A DNA stretch of 64,000 nt from Aphrocallistes beatrix (GCA_963281255.1 OY725492.1:186001-250000); one strand, 5' to 3'; positions 40,037 through 50,247 are shown, numbered from the stretch's first letter. Translations and numbers: made by a program. Notes: generated by a model not told the origin, from the sequence alone.

Positions 40037-42991
40037 ATGAAACTCGTTCTTTCGTTCATAACTATTGTCCTCGCATTCCATTCATCAATTGGTACTTCTG
40101 AAGACCAAATTCTAAACATCCATCTTGTACCGCATACTCACGATGATGTTGGGTGGTTGAAAACGGTGGATCAATATTACTACGGCGCAAACAGTACCAT
40201 ACAATTCGCAGGTGTTCAGTACATTCTGGATTCAGTTGTTGAGGAATTACTGAAAGATCCAACACGCCACTTTATCTATGTTGAAATAGCCTTTTTCGCG
40301 AGGTGGTGGCGTGAGCAAGATGCCTCGATGCGTACTGTGGTGCGTAAGCTGGTGAGTAGTGGTCAGCTGGAGTTTATCAATGGAGGTTGGTGCATGAACG
40401 ACGAAGCTGCCACACACTACAACGCTATTATCGATCAGATGTCGTTAGGATTGAGATTCATTCGCGACGAATTCGGAGAGCAGGCCCGTCCGACTGTCGC
40501 TTGGCATATCGATCCTTTCGGTCACTCTTCAGAACAGGCGAGTATCCACGCGATGATCGGATTTAACTCTTTCTACTTCGCTCGTATCGATTATCAAGAC
40601 TACGAAGTGAGAGAGAAAAGTAAGGATTTACAGTTAGTCTGGCAAGGATCCCATACATTGGGTGCTAGCTCGAATATATTCACAGGTGTTCTCTATAAAA
40701 CTACATATGGTCCCCCACATACATTTTGTTTTGACATTTTTTGTAAAGACCCTCCAATACAGGATGACCCAGATCTTTTCGACAGTAATATCGAGGAGAG
40801 GTTAAAGATGTTCGTGAATTTCACCAGGACACAAGCAAAGCACCATAAAGTTAACCACATAATGCTAACCATGGGATCTGATTTCCAATACATGAATGCC
40901 CACACCTGGTTTAAAAGCATGGATAAACTGATAAAATATCTGAATAAAGATCCACAGATTAATATATTCTACTCGACACCTTCTAAATTCACACAAGCGC
41001 TACACGATGCTAATATAAAATGGAGTTTAAAAACAGATGATTTCTTTCCTTACGCTGACTGTCCTCACTGCTTCTGGACAGGATACTTCACGTCTAGGCC
41101 AGCACTGAAAGGCTACGTCCGCGAAATGAATTCTCTCCTCCAGTCCTGTAGGCACCTCGAGGTATTTGCTCGACGGAACCTGAGTGCATCCGAGCCTGCT
41201 GTAGGATTTGGTAGTCATGTGCTGGAAGAAGCATTGGGTGTTGCGCAGCATCATGATGCCGTCTCAGGCACTGAAAAGCAGCACGTCGCTAATGATTATG
41301 CACTTAGATTGCATATCGGCCAAACTGTATGTCATGGTCTGATGAGGGGTGCTTTTAATAAATTAATCAATGGACCGTCCACTATATTCTATAATTTCCA
41401 GTTCTGTGAGTACTTGAATATCTCTTCTTGTGGCCACATTCAAAATTCAAATTCGTACTGGTTCGTTGTATATAATCCATTGGGGAGATCGAGAAAAATC
41501 CCATTGAGACTGCCAGTGAAAGAAATCAACGGCTATACTCTGAAGGATTTGGGAGGGAATGATGTTCAAGTTGATATATTTCCTGTTTCAGACATATCTA
41601 AGTCGCTAGCTCGGAAACAAACTCCAGGGGAGAATGAACTTAACTTTATTGCGGAAATACCTGCAATGGGATACACACGCTTTCAGCTCTCACATAGTTC
41701 CACTCGACATACCAAGAGATCAACTAGCTTTCAGAAAACACACTTCACTCAGGATTCTTTAATGAAAAATGACAAAGTACAAGTGACATTCTCTGATGAT
41801 GGCAAAATACAATCTATTAGCGATTTAGTTAGTGGGCTTCATCTACCTTTAAGTCAAGACTTTTGGTGGTACAATTCTAGTACAGGAAACACAGGTGGTA
41901 AAAAGCCCAGCCAAACATCTGGTGCCTACATCTTTAGACCGAACTCAAGCACTCCTTTCCAAGTGTCTGGCAAAGTGGGACTCGTTAATTTTGATGGTAA
42001 CATGGTTAAGGAGGTGAGACAGACCTTTTCCAAATGGGTGAGTCAGGTTGTTCGGATTTACGAAGGAATGGACTATGTTGAACTTGAATACACTGTTGGA
42101 CCGATTCCGTTTGAAGATGGTCTCGGGAAAGAGATTATCTCGAAATTTAGCACTTCTCTTGACACGAAGGGAGTCTGGTATACTGACGCTAATGGTCGTA
42201 GCATGCAGAAACGAGTACGGAATTTCAGACCAACGTGGAAATTGAACCAAACAGAACCAACTGCTGGTAACTACTACCCTGTGAATAGTCGCATTGCTCT
42301 CATTGACGAGACAAAGGGTGTCCAACTAGTTGTGCTGAATGATCGCTCTCAAGGTGGAGCCAGTCTCTCTGACGGAGACATGGAGTTGATGGTGCATAGG
42401 AGGACACTAGTGGATGATAATCGTGGTGTAGGGGAACCGTTGAATGAGACTGGTCAGTTCGGAGATGGTTTAATTATTCGTGGAAAACACTATCTCCTGC
42501 TTAAACCGATTAAGGATGTGCGTCATCGCTCGCTTGGTGAAGAGATAATGATGTCTCCTGTGCTGGCTTTTAGTGGTTCCATTGAGAAAGACTCCAAACT
42601 CACCCCACAGCCCATGTATAGTTATTCAGGATTGAATAAAGATCTCCCTCCTCAGATCCACTTACTAACTTTCACACATGATAACGCTACCGCTAACACT
42701 CTCTTGCTACGTTTGGAACACATGCTTGAAGACTCAGAAGGAAATAGTACTATCACACTCTCCCTTAACAATCTCTTCAGAGACTTCACCATCACATCAG
42801 CTGTTGAACTCGGTTTAGCTGGTAATGTTAAGCTTGCAGACATCAATCGACTCCATTTCCCTACTAACAATGGTGTGGAATCTACCGACTTCTCTCAACT
42901 GTATAATCCCCCAACTGGAGACGGACTAGATATAACCATAGGACCGATGCAGATTCGTACTTTCAGCGTAACCTACAAATGGAATCAGTGA
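40037..42991 (+). CDS. MAN2B1: Lysosomal alpha-mannosidase, tandem copy 2 (GH38)
   Basis: 984 residues, single exon, signal peptide about 1-20 (LSFITIVLAFHSSIG). All catalytic motifs match copy 1: HTHDDVGW, WHIDPFGH, MGSDFQYM, AQHHDAVSGTEKQH. It shares near-identical DNA with copy 1 over the catalytic domain (to about residue 225 and again about 310-370) and with copy 3 over the last third (about residues 635-955). The middle of the beta domain (about residues 440-620) is its own. A minimal upstream frame overlaps its ATG. Presumably an active secreted or lysosomal enzyme. Confidence 0.95.
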   Translation: MKLVLSFITIVLAFHSSIGTSEDQILNIHLVPHTHDDVGWLKTVDQYYYGANSTIQFAGVQYILDSVVEELLKDPTRHFIYVEIAFFARWWREQDASMRTVVRKLVSSGQLEFINGGWCMNDEAATHYNAIIDQMSLGLRFIRDEFGEQARPTVAWHIDPFGHSSEQASIHAMIGFNSFYFARIDYQDYEVREKSKDLQLVWQGSHTLGASSNIFTGVLYKTTYGPPHTFCFDIFCKDPPIQDDPDLFDSNIEERLKMFVNFTRTQAKHHKVNHIMLTMGSDFQYMNAHTWFKSMDKLIKYLNKDPQINIFYSTPSKFTQALHDANIKWSLKTDDFFPYADCPHCFWTGYFTSRPALKGYVREMNSLLQSCRHLEVFARRNLSASEPAVGFGSHVLEEALGVAQHHDAVSGTEKQHVANDYALRLHIGQTVCHGLMRGAFNKLINGPSTIFYNFQFCEYLNISSCGHIQNSNSYWFVVYNPLGRSRKIPLRLPVKEINGYTLKDLGGNDVQVDIFPVSDISKSLARKQTPGENELNFIAEIPAMGYTRFQLSHSSTRHTKRSTSFQKTHFTQDSLMKNDKVQVTFSDDGKIQSISDLVSGLHLPLSQDFWWYNSSTGNTGGKKPSQTSGAYIFRPNSSTPFQVSGKVGLVNFDGNMVKEVRQTFSKWVSQVVRIYEGMDYVELEYTVGPIPFEDGLGKEIISKFSTSLDTKGVWYTDANGRSMQKRVRNFRPTWKLNQTEPTAGNYYPVNSRIALIDETKGVQLVVLNDRSQGGASLSDGDMELMVHRRTLVDDNRGVGEPLNETGQFGDGLIIRGKHYLLLKPIKDVRHRSLGEEIMMSPVLAFSGSIEKDSKLTPQPMYSYSGLNKDLPPQIHLLTFTHDNATANTLLLRLEHMLEDSEGNSTITLSLNNLFRDFTITSAVELGLAGNVKLADINRLHFPTNNGVESTDFSQLYNPPTGDGLDITIGPMQIRTFSVTYKWNQ

Positions 42992-43364
42992 TTCCTGCTG
43001 GCATCTAAGTTTTGCCAGAGCACTCACTAATCCACGTTTTTTTGCAATATCGTTTTAACAGCATGTTTACATACGTATCGATATTTATTGAACTTTAGAT
43101 TATAATATAGTTACTATAGTATTTATACTATTATTAGTGTGTTTTCTTAATCTTGTTTACATTAATGTCTTTGCTTGTTTCTTATTGGGCTGAAAATTGT
43201 CGAAGACAATGTAGTACACAATATTTTTCATTGGGGTATACGTATGTACTTCGTCGTTGGAATGTGTGGTTTAGTTTATCAGCTATATTAAAGCGGTTGT
43301 TAGCTTAGATTGAATGTTATATTAATTTATTATTATTAATAAACTTTTCATCTACATATTAGAG
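42992..43364. other. Spacer, mannosidase copies 2-3
   Basis: AT-rich spacer, no gene. Unlike the coding parts, it is not recognisably similar to the other spacers. Confidence 0.45.
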
Positions 43365-46319
43365 ATGAAAATTGGTTTAGTTTTACTAACTATTGTACTT
43401 GGAGTACACACCTATGCTGCTTACTGTTCTGAGCAAAAGGTAAATATGCATTTCGTACCGCATACGCATGATGATATTGGATGGTTAAAAACGATAGATG
43501 AGTATTATTACGGAGCTAATAGGAGTATCGAATTTGCAGGCGTCCAATTTATCCTCGATTCAGTTATTTCCGCATTAGAAAAAGATCCAACACGACACTT
43601 TATCTATGTTGAAATAGCCTTTTTCGCGAGGTGGTGGCGTGAGCAAGACGACTCGATGCGTACTGTGGTGCGTAAGCTCGTGAGTAGTGGTCAGCTGGAG
43701 TTCATCAATGGAGGTTGGTGCATGAACGACGAAGCTGCCACACACTACAACGCTATTATCGATCAGATGTCGTTAGGATTGAGATTCATTCGCGACGAAT
43801 TCGGAGAGCAGGCCCGTCCGACTGTCGCTTGGCATATCGATCCTTTCGGTCACTCTTCAGAACAGGCGAGTATCCACGCGATGATCGGATTTAACTCTTT
43901 CTACTTCGCTCGTATCGATTATCAAGACTACGAAGTGAGAGAGAAAAGTAAGGATTTACAGTTAGTCTGGCAAGGATCCCATACATTGGGTGCTAGCTCG
44001 AATATATTCACAGGTGTTCTCTATAAAACTTCGTACGGTGCCCCACCTACATTCTGTTTCGATGTTTTCTGTCAAGATCCTCCAATTCAAGATGATCCTG
44101 ACTTGTTTGATTATAATGTTGATGAGAGGGTAAACACGTTTCTAAATTACACACTAACGCAAGCCCAATTCTACCATTCTGATCACATAATGCTAACCAT
44201 GGGATTCGACTTTAACTACATGAATGCGAACAATTGGTTTAAAAATATGGATAAACTGTTGAAATATATAAATAGAGATGATCGTGTGAATGCTTTCTAC
44301 TCGACACCTTCCAAATACACACAAGCGCTTTATGATGCAAAATTAAAATGGCCTTTGAAAACTGACGATTTCTTCCCATATGCGAATGTACCACATGGTT
44401 TTTGGACTGGTTACTTTACGTCCAGACCAGCGCTGAAGGGTTATATCCGCGAATTGAACTCTCTTCTACAGTCTTGTCGACACCTCGAAGTGTTTTCTCA
44501 AAGGAAATTAGCATATTATGGACCTTTAGCTGGCGCTGGTAGTCATGTGTTAGCTGAAGCAATGGGTGTTGCTCAGCATCACGACGCAATTACAGGCACA
44601 GAGAGGCAGCATGTGGCTGATGATTATGCATGTCGGTTGCATATAGGACAAGTCGCATGTTATAACTCAATGAAGGCAGCTCTCAATATACTGATCAATG
44701 GCCCATCTACCATTGTGTTTGATTTTGAGTTCTGTGAGTACCTGAATATCTCTTCATGTCGACCCATACAAAGTTCAAACTCTTTCTGGTTCGTGGTGTA
44801 TAACCCATCAGGGAGAAGTAGGAGAATTCCACTGGCATTACCTGTGATGGCGGGCAGTGGCTATACTTTAAAAGATGTGCAAGGAAATAATCTTCAAATT
44901 GATCTTTTTCCTGTTTCTCCAATTTCAAAGTCTCTTGCTCGTAAAGTAGGTTCAGGCCAGTACGAACTTAACTTTATTGCTGAAGTTCCTGCAATGGGAT
45001 ACACACGTTTTGAAGTCTCCCATAGTTCGAGTCGAGCTAGGAAAATATCAAAATCGTTTATAAACATTCCTTCTTCACAGGGAGTAGAAATGAAAAATGA
45101 CAAAATGGCAGTCACGTTTTCTGAAGAGGGTAAATTAGAATCAGTTACAGATTTAACTAGTGGACTTAGTGCAGGAATAAGCCAAGACTTTTGGTGGTAC
45201 AATTCGAGTGCTGGTAACACTGGCAAAGGGAAGAGTCATCAAGCATCTGGCGCCTACATCTTTAGACCCAACTCAAGCACTCCTTTCCAAGTGTCTGGCA
45301 AAGTGGGACTCGTTAATTTTGATGGTAACATGGTTAAGGAGGTGAGACAGACCTTTTCCAAATGGGTGAGTCAGGTTGTTCGGATTTACGAAGGAATGGA
45401 CTATGTTGAACTTGAATACACTGTTGGACCGATTCCGTTTGAAGATGGTCTCGGGAAAGAGATTATCTCGAAATTTAGCACTTCTCTTGACACGAAGGGA
45501 GTCTGGTATACTGACGCTAATGGTCGTAGCATGCAGAAACGAGTACGGAATTTCAGACCAACGTGGAAATTGAACCAAACAGAACCAGCTGCTGGTAACT
45601 ACTACCCTGTGAATAGTCGCATTGCTCTTGTTGACGAGACAAAAGGTGTCCAACTAGTTGTGCTGAATGATCGCTCTCAAGGTGGAGCCAGTCTCTCTGA
45701 CGGAGACATGGAGTTGATGGTGCATAGGAGGACACTAGTGGATGATAATCGTGGTGTAGGGGAACCGTTGAATGAGACTGGTCAGTTCGGAGATGGTTTA
45801 ATTATTCGTGGAAAACACTATCTCCTGCTTAAACCGATTAAGGATGTGCGTCATCGCTCGCTTGGTGAAGAGATAATGATGTCTCCTGTGCTGGCTTTTA
45901 GTGGTTCCATTGAGAAAGACTCCAAACTCACCCCACAGCCCATGTATAGTTATTCAGGATTGAATAAAGATCTCCCTCCTCAGATCCACTTACTAACTTT
46001 CACACATGATAACGCTACCGCTAACACTCTCTTGCTACGTTTGGAACACATGCTTGAAGACTCAGAAGGAAATAGTACTATCACACTCTCCCTTAACAAT
46101 CTCTTCAGAGACTTCACCATCACATCAGCTGTTGAACTCGGTTTAGCTGGTAATGTTAAGCTTGCAGACATCAATCGACTCCATTTCCCTACTAACAATG
46201 GTGTGGAATCTACCGACTTCTCTCAACTGTATAATCCCCCAACTGGAGAAGAATTGAATATCTCCATACGACCGATGCAGATTCGTACTTTCAGCCTAAC
46301 CTACAAGTGGAATCAGTGA
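43365..46319 (+). CDS. MAN2B1: Lysosomal alpha-mannosidase, tandem copy 3 (GH38)
   Basis: 984 residues, single exon, signal peptide about 1-20. It is the most divergent copy outside converted blocks: HTHDDIGWLKTIDEYYYG near the N-terminus, MGFDFNYM around the acid/base Asp (Ser to Phe beside it), and AQHHDAITGTERQHVADDYA at the third zinc-ligand site. Nucleophile and zinc ligands are kept, so activity is likely but specificity may differ. From about residue 75 to 225 it is nearly identical to copies 1 and 2, and from about 635 on to copy 2. Confidence 0.95.
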   Translation: MKIGLVLLTIVLGVHTYAAYCSEQKVNMHFVPHTHDDIGWLKTIDEYYYGANRSIEFAGVQFILDSVISALEKDPTRHFIYVEIAFFARWWREQDDSMRTVVRKLVSSGQLEFINGGWCMNDEAATHYNAIIDQMSLGLRFIRDEFGEQARPTVAWHIDPFGHSSEQASIHAMIGFNSFYFARIDYQDYEVREKSKDLQLVWQGSHTLGASSNIFTGVLYKTSYGAPPTFCFDVFCQDPPIQDDPDLFDYNVDERVNTFLNYTLTQAQFYHSDHIMLTMGFDFNYMNANNWFKNMDKLLKYINRDDRVNAFYSTPSKYTQALYDAKLKWPLKTDDFFPYANVPHGFWTGYFTSRPALKGYIRELNSLLQSCRHLEVFSQRKLAYYGPLAGAGSHVLAEAMGVAQHHDAITGTERQHVADDYACRLHIGQVACYNSMKAALNILINGPSTIVFDFEFCEYLNISSCRPIQSSNSFWFVVYNPSGRSRRIPLALPVMAGSGYTLKDVQGNNLQIDLFPVSPISKSLARKVGSGQYELNFIAEVPAMGYTRFEVSHSSSRARKISKSFINIPSSQGVEMKNDKMAVTFSEEGKLESVTDLTSGLSAGISQDFWWYNSSAGNTGKGKSHQASGAYIFRPNSSTPFQVSGKVGLVNFDGNMVKEVRQTFSKWVSQVVRIYEGMDYVELEYTVGPIPFEDGLGKEIISKFSTSLDTKGVWYTDANGRSMQKRVRNFRPTWKLNQTEPAAGNYYPVNSRIALVDETKGVQLVVLNDRSQGGASLSDGDMELMVHRRTLVDDNRGVGEPLNETGQFGDGLIIRGKHYLLLKPIKDVRHRSLGEEIMMSPVLAFSGSIEKDSKLTPQPMYSYSGLNKDLPPQIHLLTFTHDNATANTLLLRLEHMLEDSEGNSTITLSLNNLFRDFTITSAVELGLAGNVKLADINRLHFPTNNGVESTDFSQLYNPPTGEELNISIRPMQIRTFSLTYKWNQ

Positions 46320-46714
46320 AGCAATACTATTTCTTTTTTTCGGTACATTTATATTGCACATTCCCCCTATTATATTATATTAGTTATCGTACATTATTTT
46401 AACCTCAAGTTTCATATTTGAATGTTAATTTATATATCTATATTATACTATATTATTGTTTAATACAGCGGTTCCCAAACTGGGGTGCACGGGTCCTTAG
46501 TCGGGGGTGCACGGGACAAGGATTCGTCCTTATTATTAGTCGAGTTTTTCAGACTTAGGTGGGTCCTGGGGTGCACAAAATAATTTTTAGGTGAAAAGAG
46601 GTTGGGAACCACTGGTTTAATACATTGATAATTCTGCAAAAATCAGGCGATGTCTGAATAAATTATTTATGACCTTTGATGTACTTTGCAATTATTATCG
46701 AATTTGATTAGCTA
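46320..46714. other. Spacer with a hAT-type MITE
   Basis: AT-rich spacer between the mannosidases and LSM2, interrupted by the GC-richer element at 46466-46614. Confidence 0.6.
46466..46614. mobile_element. hAT-type MITE with perfect 8-bp target duplication
   Basis: A 149-bp element starting CAGCGGTTCCCAAACT and ending AGGTTGGGAACCACTG, terminal inverted repeats of the classic hAT form. It is flanked by the exact 8-bp direct repeat GTTTAATA (46458-46465 and 46615-46622). No coding capacity; internal GGGGTGCAC repeats. The intact duplication indicates a fairly recent insertion. Confidence 0.9.
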
Positions 46715-47011
46715 ATGCCTCTTTTTCACACATTTTTCAAAACTCTCATTGGTAAAGAAGTCACAGTCGAACTGAAGAACAACCTAATTATCCAAGGCAC
46801 TCTCATCTCCGTGGATCAGTTCCTCAATGTTAAACTTGATGCCATAAGTGTCCCTGATCCTGACAAGTATCCACAATTTCTATCCATCAAAAACTGTTTC
46901 ATTCGCGGTTCAGTTATAAGATATATACACCTGCCACCTGCTGAAATCGATGTCAGTTCGCTCCAAGAGGCTACAAGGAAGGAATATTTGCAATCTAAGG
47001 GCCAGCAGTGA
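46715..47011 (+). CDS. LSM2: LSM2, U6 snRNA-associated Sm-like protein
   Basis: LSM2 is a subunit of the LSM2-8 ring on the U6 snRNA 3' end (splicing) and of the cytoplasmic LSM1-7 ring (mRNA decay). The 98-residue single-exon protein has Sm motif 1 (VTVELKNNLIIQGTLISVDQFLNVKL) and Sm motif 2 (NCFIRGSVIRYIHLP), and the typical Ala/Lys/Gln-rich tail. Length matches human (95). The MPLFHTFFKTLIGKE start aligns with orthologues. Confidence 0.97.
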   Translation: MPLFHTFFKTLIGKEVTVELKNNLIIQGTLISVDQFLNVKLDAISVPDPDKYPQFLSIKNCFIRGSVIRYIHLPPAEIDVSSLQEATRKEYLQSKGQQ

Positions 47012-47560
47012 GCAGACAAGGTTCAATTTAGAGAGATATGTGGTCAATTGGAATGCATTGATGTGCAATGGATTAAAATAATAATGAAGCATTTTAGATA
47101 ATCAAAACTATTTTGTTTTTCAACTGATATAGTTTTACCAAATGGAATGAATACATATTTGGTTTAATTGTTAAGTATGATCTAATTCAATGCAATTTAC
47201 CACTTTTTCTCCTCATCCCCTTACTAATTAATGAATTTGAGATAATACATTTACATTTACTGAGCAACTCAGGGTGGTGGTACAGATGGCCTATTTGTTG
47301 CCTGAAAGGCGCCAATTGATCTTGAATTTTTGAAATATTTAGAAATGTTTTCCTTTTTGCTCTTTGAATAAATTTGTTCTCAATTCCCAATAATTTGGGG
47401 AGACTTTGTGAACCATTGTTTAACTAAATACTAGATTGAAACTTAATTGTGATCTGTAATGATGCAATTAGTTAATGGACTCGATATTTCTAATTCATGT
47501 AATTGTTTTAAATCTCTTAATTAGGGCGTGAATTTTAATTTATAGGAATTTTGCCAGGAA
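47012..47560. other. Intergenic DNA, LSM2 to coiled-coil gene
   Basis: No supported gene. A 67-codon minus-strand frame (47187-47390) has no recognisable feature. Confidence 0.45.
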
Positions 47561-49645
47561 ATGCTACGACCACCTTCATACTACCAAAATAGTAGCGCCA
47601 CTGATGATTGTGATAGCAGCAAGAAACTCAACCCTCAACGAGGTGCTAGATCTACCTCCAACCAATCTGATATTGCTATCAATGACATAGCTTGTACAAG
47701 TTCTCCACATGACCAAATGGATGAACTAAGGAGACAGATCGATTTGCTAACGATTGAATTAAATCGAAGTGAACTATCATACTCTACACAGATAAGAGAA
47801 CTTAATGAACAGATTACCCTCTACTTAACCGATATTCAAGTGCTGAAAAGTGCACAGGATCAGCGAGGTACGCAGTTTTTGAGTGAAAAGCATAACCTTG
47901 AAGAGAAGTTTTCCAACGAAATTGAACTTATGCGTGGTGAAAATAATATCGCTTTAGAAAGGATGAAAGAACTTGAAATTCTTCTATCTCGACTTGAATC
48001 TGAAAAACAAGATTTGGAGCAGAAGATTTATTTGGAAAATGAGGAGAATACACGGCTGAAACTTTCTCTAAATTCCATTACGACTTATCCCGATCGAGAG
48101 GAAAGTTACAAAATTAGTATCGAAGAATTAACAACGCAATTGGAACATGAAACGAAACAGATCCAATTCCTAAACTTGAGACTTGAGGCTTTACAAGATA
48201 TTCTTAAGTTACAGGAGAAAAATATGGTACAAAACTCCACTGAAAGTTTCGAAAATGTACTGACAACATGGAGGGGGAAAGTGTTTGAGTTACTAATGCG
48301 TGAAAGGATAATTAAATATAATTCTGATCAAAACCAAAGATTGATTAACAAAGAATTTGAATGTTTTACTGAGAGAATAGCTCGACTTGAAAACGAATCA
48401 GATCTCCAAAAGTTGAGCATTAACGAGAAATCGGCACAGGTGGCAAGCCTAAGCGAAGAGATTATACTTGCAAATTGCAGCAATAGCAAACTTTTAAATT
48501 GCGTGAGTTGTTACCGAGAGAGTGATAAAACATGTAAGGTTAACTTGACAAATATTCTCACCCAATTAAGAACATTTTCAGACACAATTGATAATTTATG
48601 TGGGAAAAAGCTCACTGTATTTGGAAATATGCACCACCGGATTATGTTCATATCAGAGAGAGTTTCTTTTTTGGTTGGTTATCTTACCAACCATCAATCT
48701 AGGCTTAAACCTCAACGGGAAGTTGCTACTCAGACAATTTTTCCAGACTCGTGTCTTGTTCAGAATGAGCAGATTGACAGTGAACGTATCAACTTACTGA
48801 GTCATGGTACTCTTGTTAACGAGGTTCAACTCTTGATTAGGGATCGCAGCATCCTGCAAAATAAACTGAGAGATAGTTCTGACATGGCGATGCGAAAATT
48901 TGAAGTGATGTGTGAGAACACAAATTTAGAGAAAGAAAAACTGCTCAGCGAAATCAGCGAACTGAACTTTGATAAAAACAAGCTCATCGAAGAAAATGGG
49001 GTATACCAGGAAGATTTGGAAAAGTTTAAGCTAGATTGCGAGAAAAACGAAGACATAAGAAATGATTTGGAGCGAGAATTAGAGCAGAATAAACGAGAAC
49101 ATGAAAAACAACGTAAAGATATTTTGGAAGAGTTGCAAGCAAGGCATTCAGAGTCTCTGAAAGATTTGGATAACAGACTACGAGAGATGTGCCAAAACTA
49201 CACTGAACAACAAGAAAAGGCTAGAATAGCAGAGAATAACACTCAACGAGAAGTAGACCTAGCCGTACGCAATTTCCAAATCGAGAATCAAGACTTGAAA
49301 AGGAAACTAGAAGAGATGCGGATACACTTGCAAGCAGTCGAGTCAGAGAAAATTATGCTTTCCCGATCACTTCAAACTCTGACCACTACAAATTCTTCTC
49401 TTACGCATCCATGTCCGTTAACAAAAAACATTTCCATACAAACTATGCATAAAGTTTCATCAGTACAACCCCTTGAAAACTATTCCTTTCACCCAGACAA
49501 CGAGAGTTCCGCCTCAACAGACCACAGATTAGTGAAGACAAAAGAAAGTAATCCAGCATCATCAAATCATATGGTATCCGCTTCAGAATTATATTCACTC
49601 GTGCAAGATATCACCGAACTCTCTTCCCATGTATTATCCATGTGA
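47561..49645 (+). CDS. Long coiled-coil protein, CCHCR1-like
   Basis: 694 residues, single exon, almost entirely coiled coil between about residues 50 and 610, with a Ser/Asn-rich head and tail. The segment ENVLTTWRGKVFELLM (about 228-243), preceded by a LQEKN helix, resembles the conserved TWREKVFALM segment of CCHCR1, a P-body and centrosome coiled-coil protein. The break at about 315-385, with NCVSCYRESDKTC and SERVSFLVGYL, also falls where CCHCR1 departs from a simple rod. The match is short, so a generic centrosomal or ciliary coiled coil remains possible. Confidence 0.6.
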   Translation: MLRPPSYYQNSSATDDCDSSKKLNPQRGARSTSNQSDIAINDIACTSSPHDQMDELRRQIDLLTIELNRSELSYSTQIRELNEQITLYLTDIQVLKSAQDQRGTQFLSEKHNLEEKFSNEIELMRGENNIALERMKELEILLSRLESEKQDLEQKIYLENEENTRLKLSLNSITTYPDREESYKISIEELTTQLEHETKQIQFLNLRLEALQDILKLQEKNMVQNSTESFENVLTTWRGKVFELLMRERIIKYNSDQNQRLINKEFECFTERIARLENESDLQKLSINEKSAQVASLSEEIILANCSNSKLLNCVSCYRESDKTCKVNLTNILTQLRTFSDTIDNLCGKKLTVFGNMHHRIMFISERVSFLVGYLTNHQSRLKPQREVATQTIFPDSCLVQNEQIDSERINLLSHGTLVNEVQLLIRDRSILQNKLRDSSDMAMRKFEVMCENTNLEKEKLLSEISELNFDKNKLIEENGVYQEDLEKFKLDCEKNEDIRNDLERELEQNKREHEKQRKDILEELQARHSESLKDLDNRLREMCQNYTEQQEKARIAENNTQREVDLAVRNFQIENQDLKRKLEEMRIHLQAVESEKIMLSRSLQTLTTTNSSLTHPCPLTKNISIQTMHKVSSVQPLENYSFHPDNESSASTDHRLVKTKESNPASSNHMVSASELYSLVQDITELSSHVLSM

Positions 49646-49869
49646 ATTCATTATTTACCGCCCCCACCTAAAATATACTCAAACTAGTAAACAATAGTAC
49701 CGTTATGCCTAATTAGTTATGTGATAAGTAACTTAAGTAACTAAATTAAGCTGGTGATGCGGTTATATATTATGATAGAAGTGTTATCTTCTGACAACGT
49801 TATGTATTACAATAATGTCAGTCACGTAATCACGATTTTCTCCAATAGATGCTAGATATGAATAATTCT

Positions 49870-49953
49870 ATTCAATTCAATGATTGATAAGATGTTTGGA
49901 GGTTAAATTCCATTCAATTCAATAATTGATAAGATGTTTGAAGGATAAATTCT
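49870..49953 (+). repeat. Two-copy 42-bp direct repeat
   Basis: ATTCAATTCAATGATTGATAAGATGTTTGG... recurs 42 bp later with four or so differences. Confidence 0.75.
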
Positions 49954-50108
49954 CATAAAAATCAAAACCATTCTTTCCATTAGATATCAGTCTACCCCAT
50001 TACTTGCTCTGCCCGTGTTTCTATCTAAAAAGTACAACGTGTGTTGCGATTTACAATGAAGCAATTAAAGCAGTCTTTATTCAATATTTTATCATTTATC
50101 TCCTTGAA

Positions 50109-50247
50109 ATTGTGTCTGGGTGCAAAATTTAAAAGGAAAAGGAGTTCTATTGAACCTTTAAATCCCACGTAGAGCCAAATAATATTGGCTCTAAGTAGGT
50201 ATAATTAATGGTTTAGAACTCCCTTTTAATTTTGTTCCAGACACAAT
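50109..50247. mobile_element. Foldback/MITE-like hairpin element
   Basis: ATTGTGTCTGG...AAAAGGAGTTCT at the left end pairs with AGAACTCCCTTTT...CCAGACACAAT at the right end, and the centre is the palindrome AGAGCCAA-TAATA-TTGGCTCT type. Nearly the whole 139 bp can fold on itself. No coding capacity or clear target duplication. Confidence 0.65.

Noticed and set aside
42652-42870. Identical 72-codon minus-strand frames inside all three mannosidases (39438, 42652, 45980)
   Set aside because: They are shadows of conserved coding sequence; their identity reflects the plus-strand conversion blocks.
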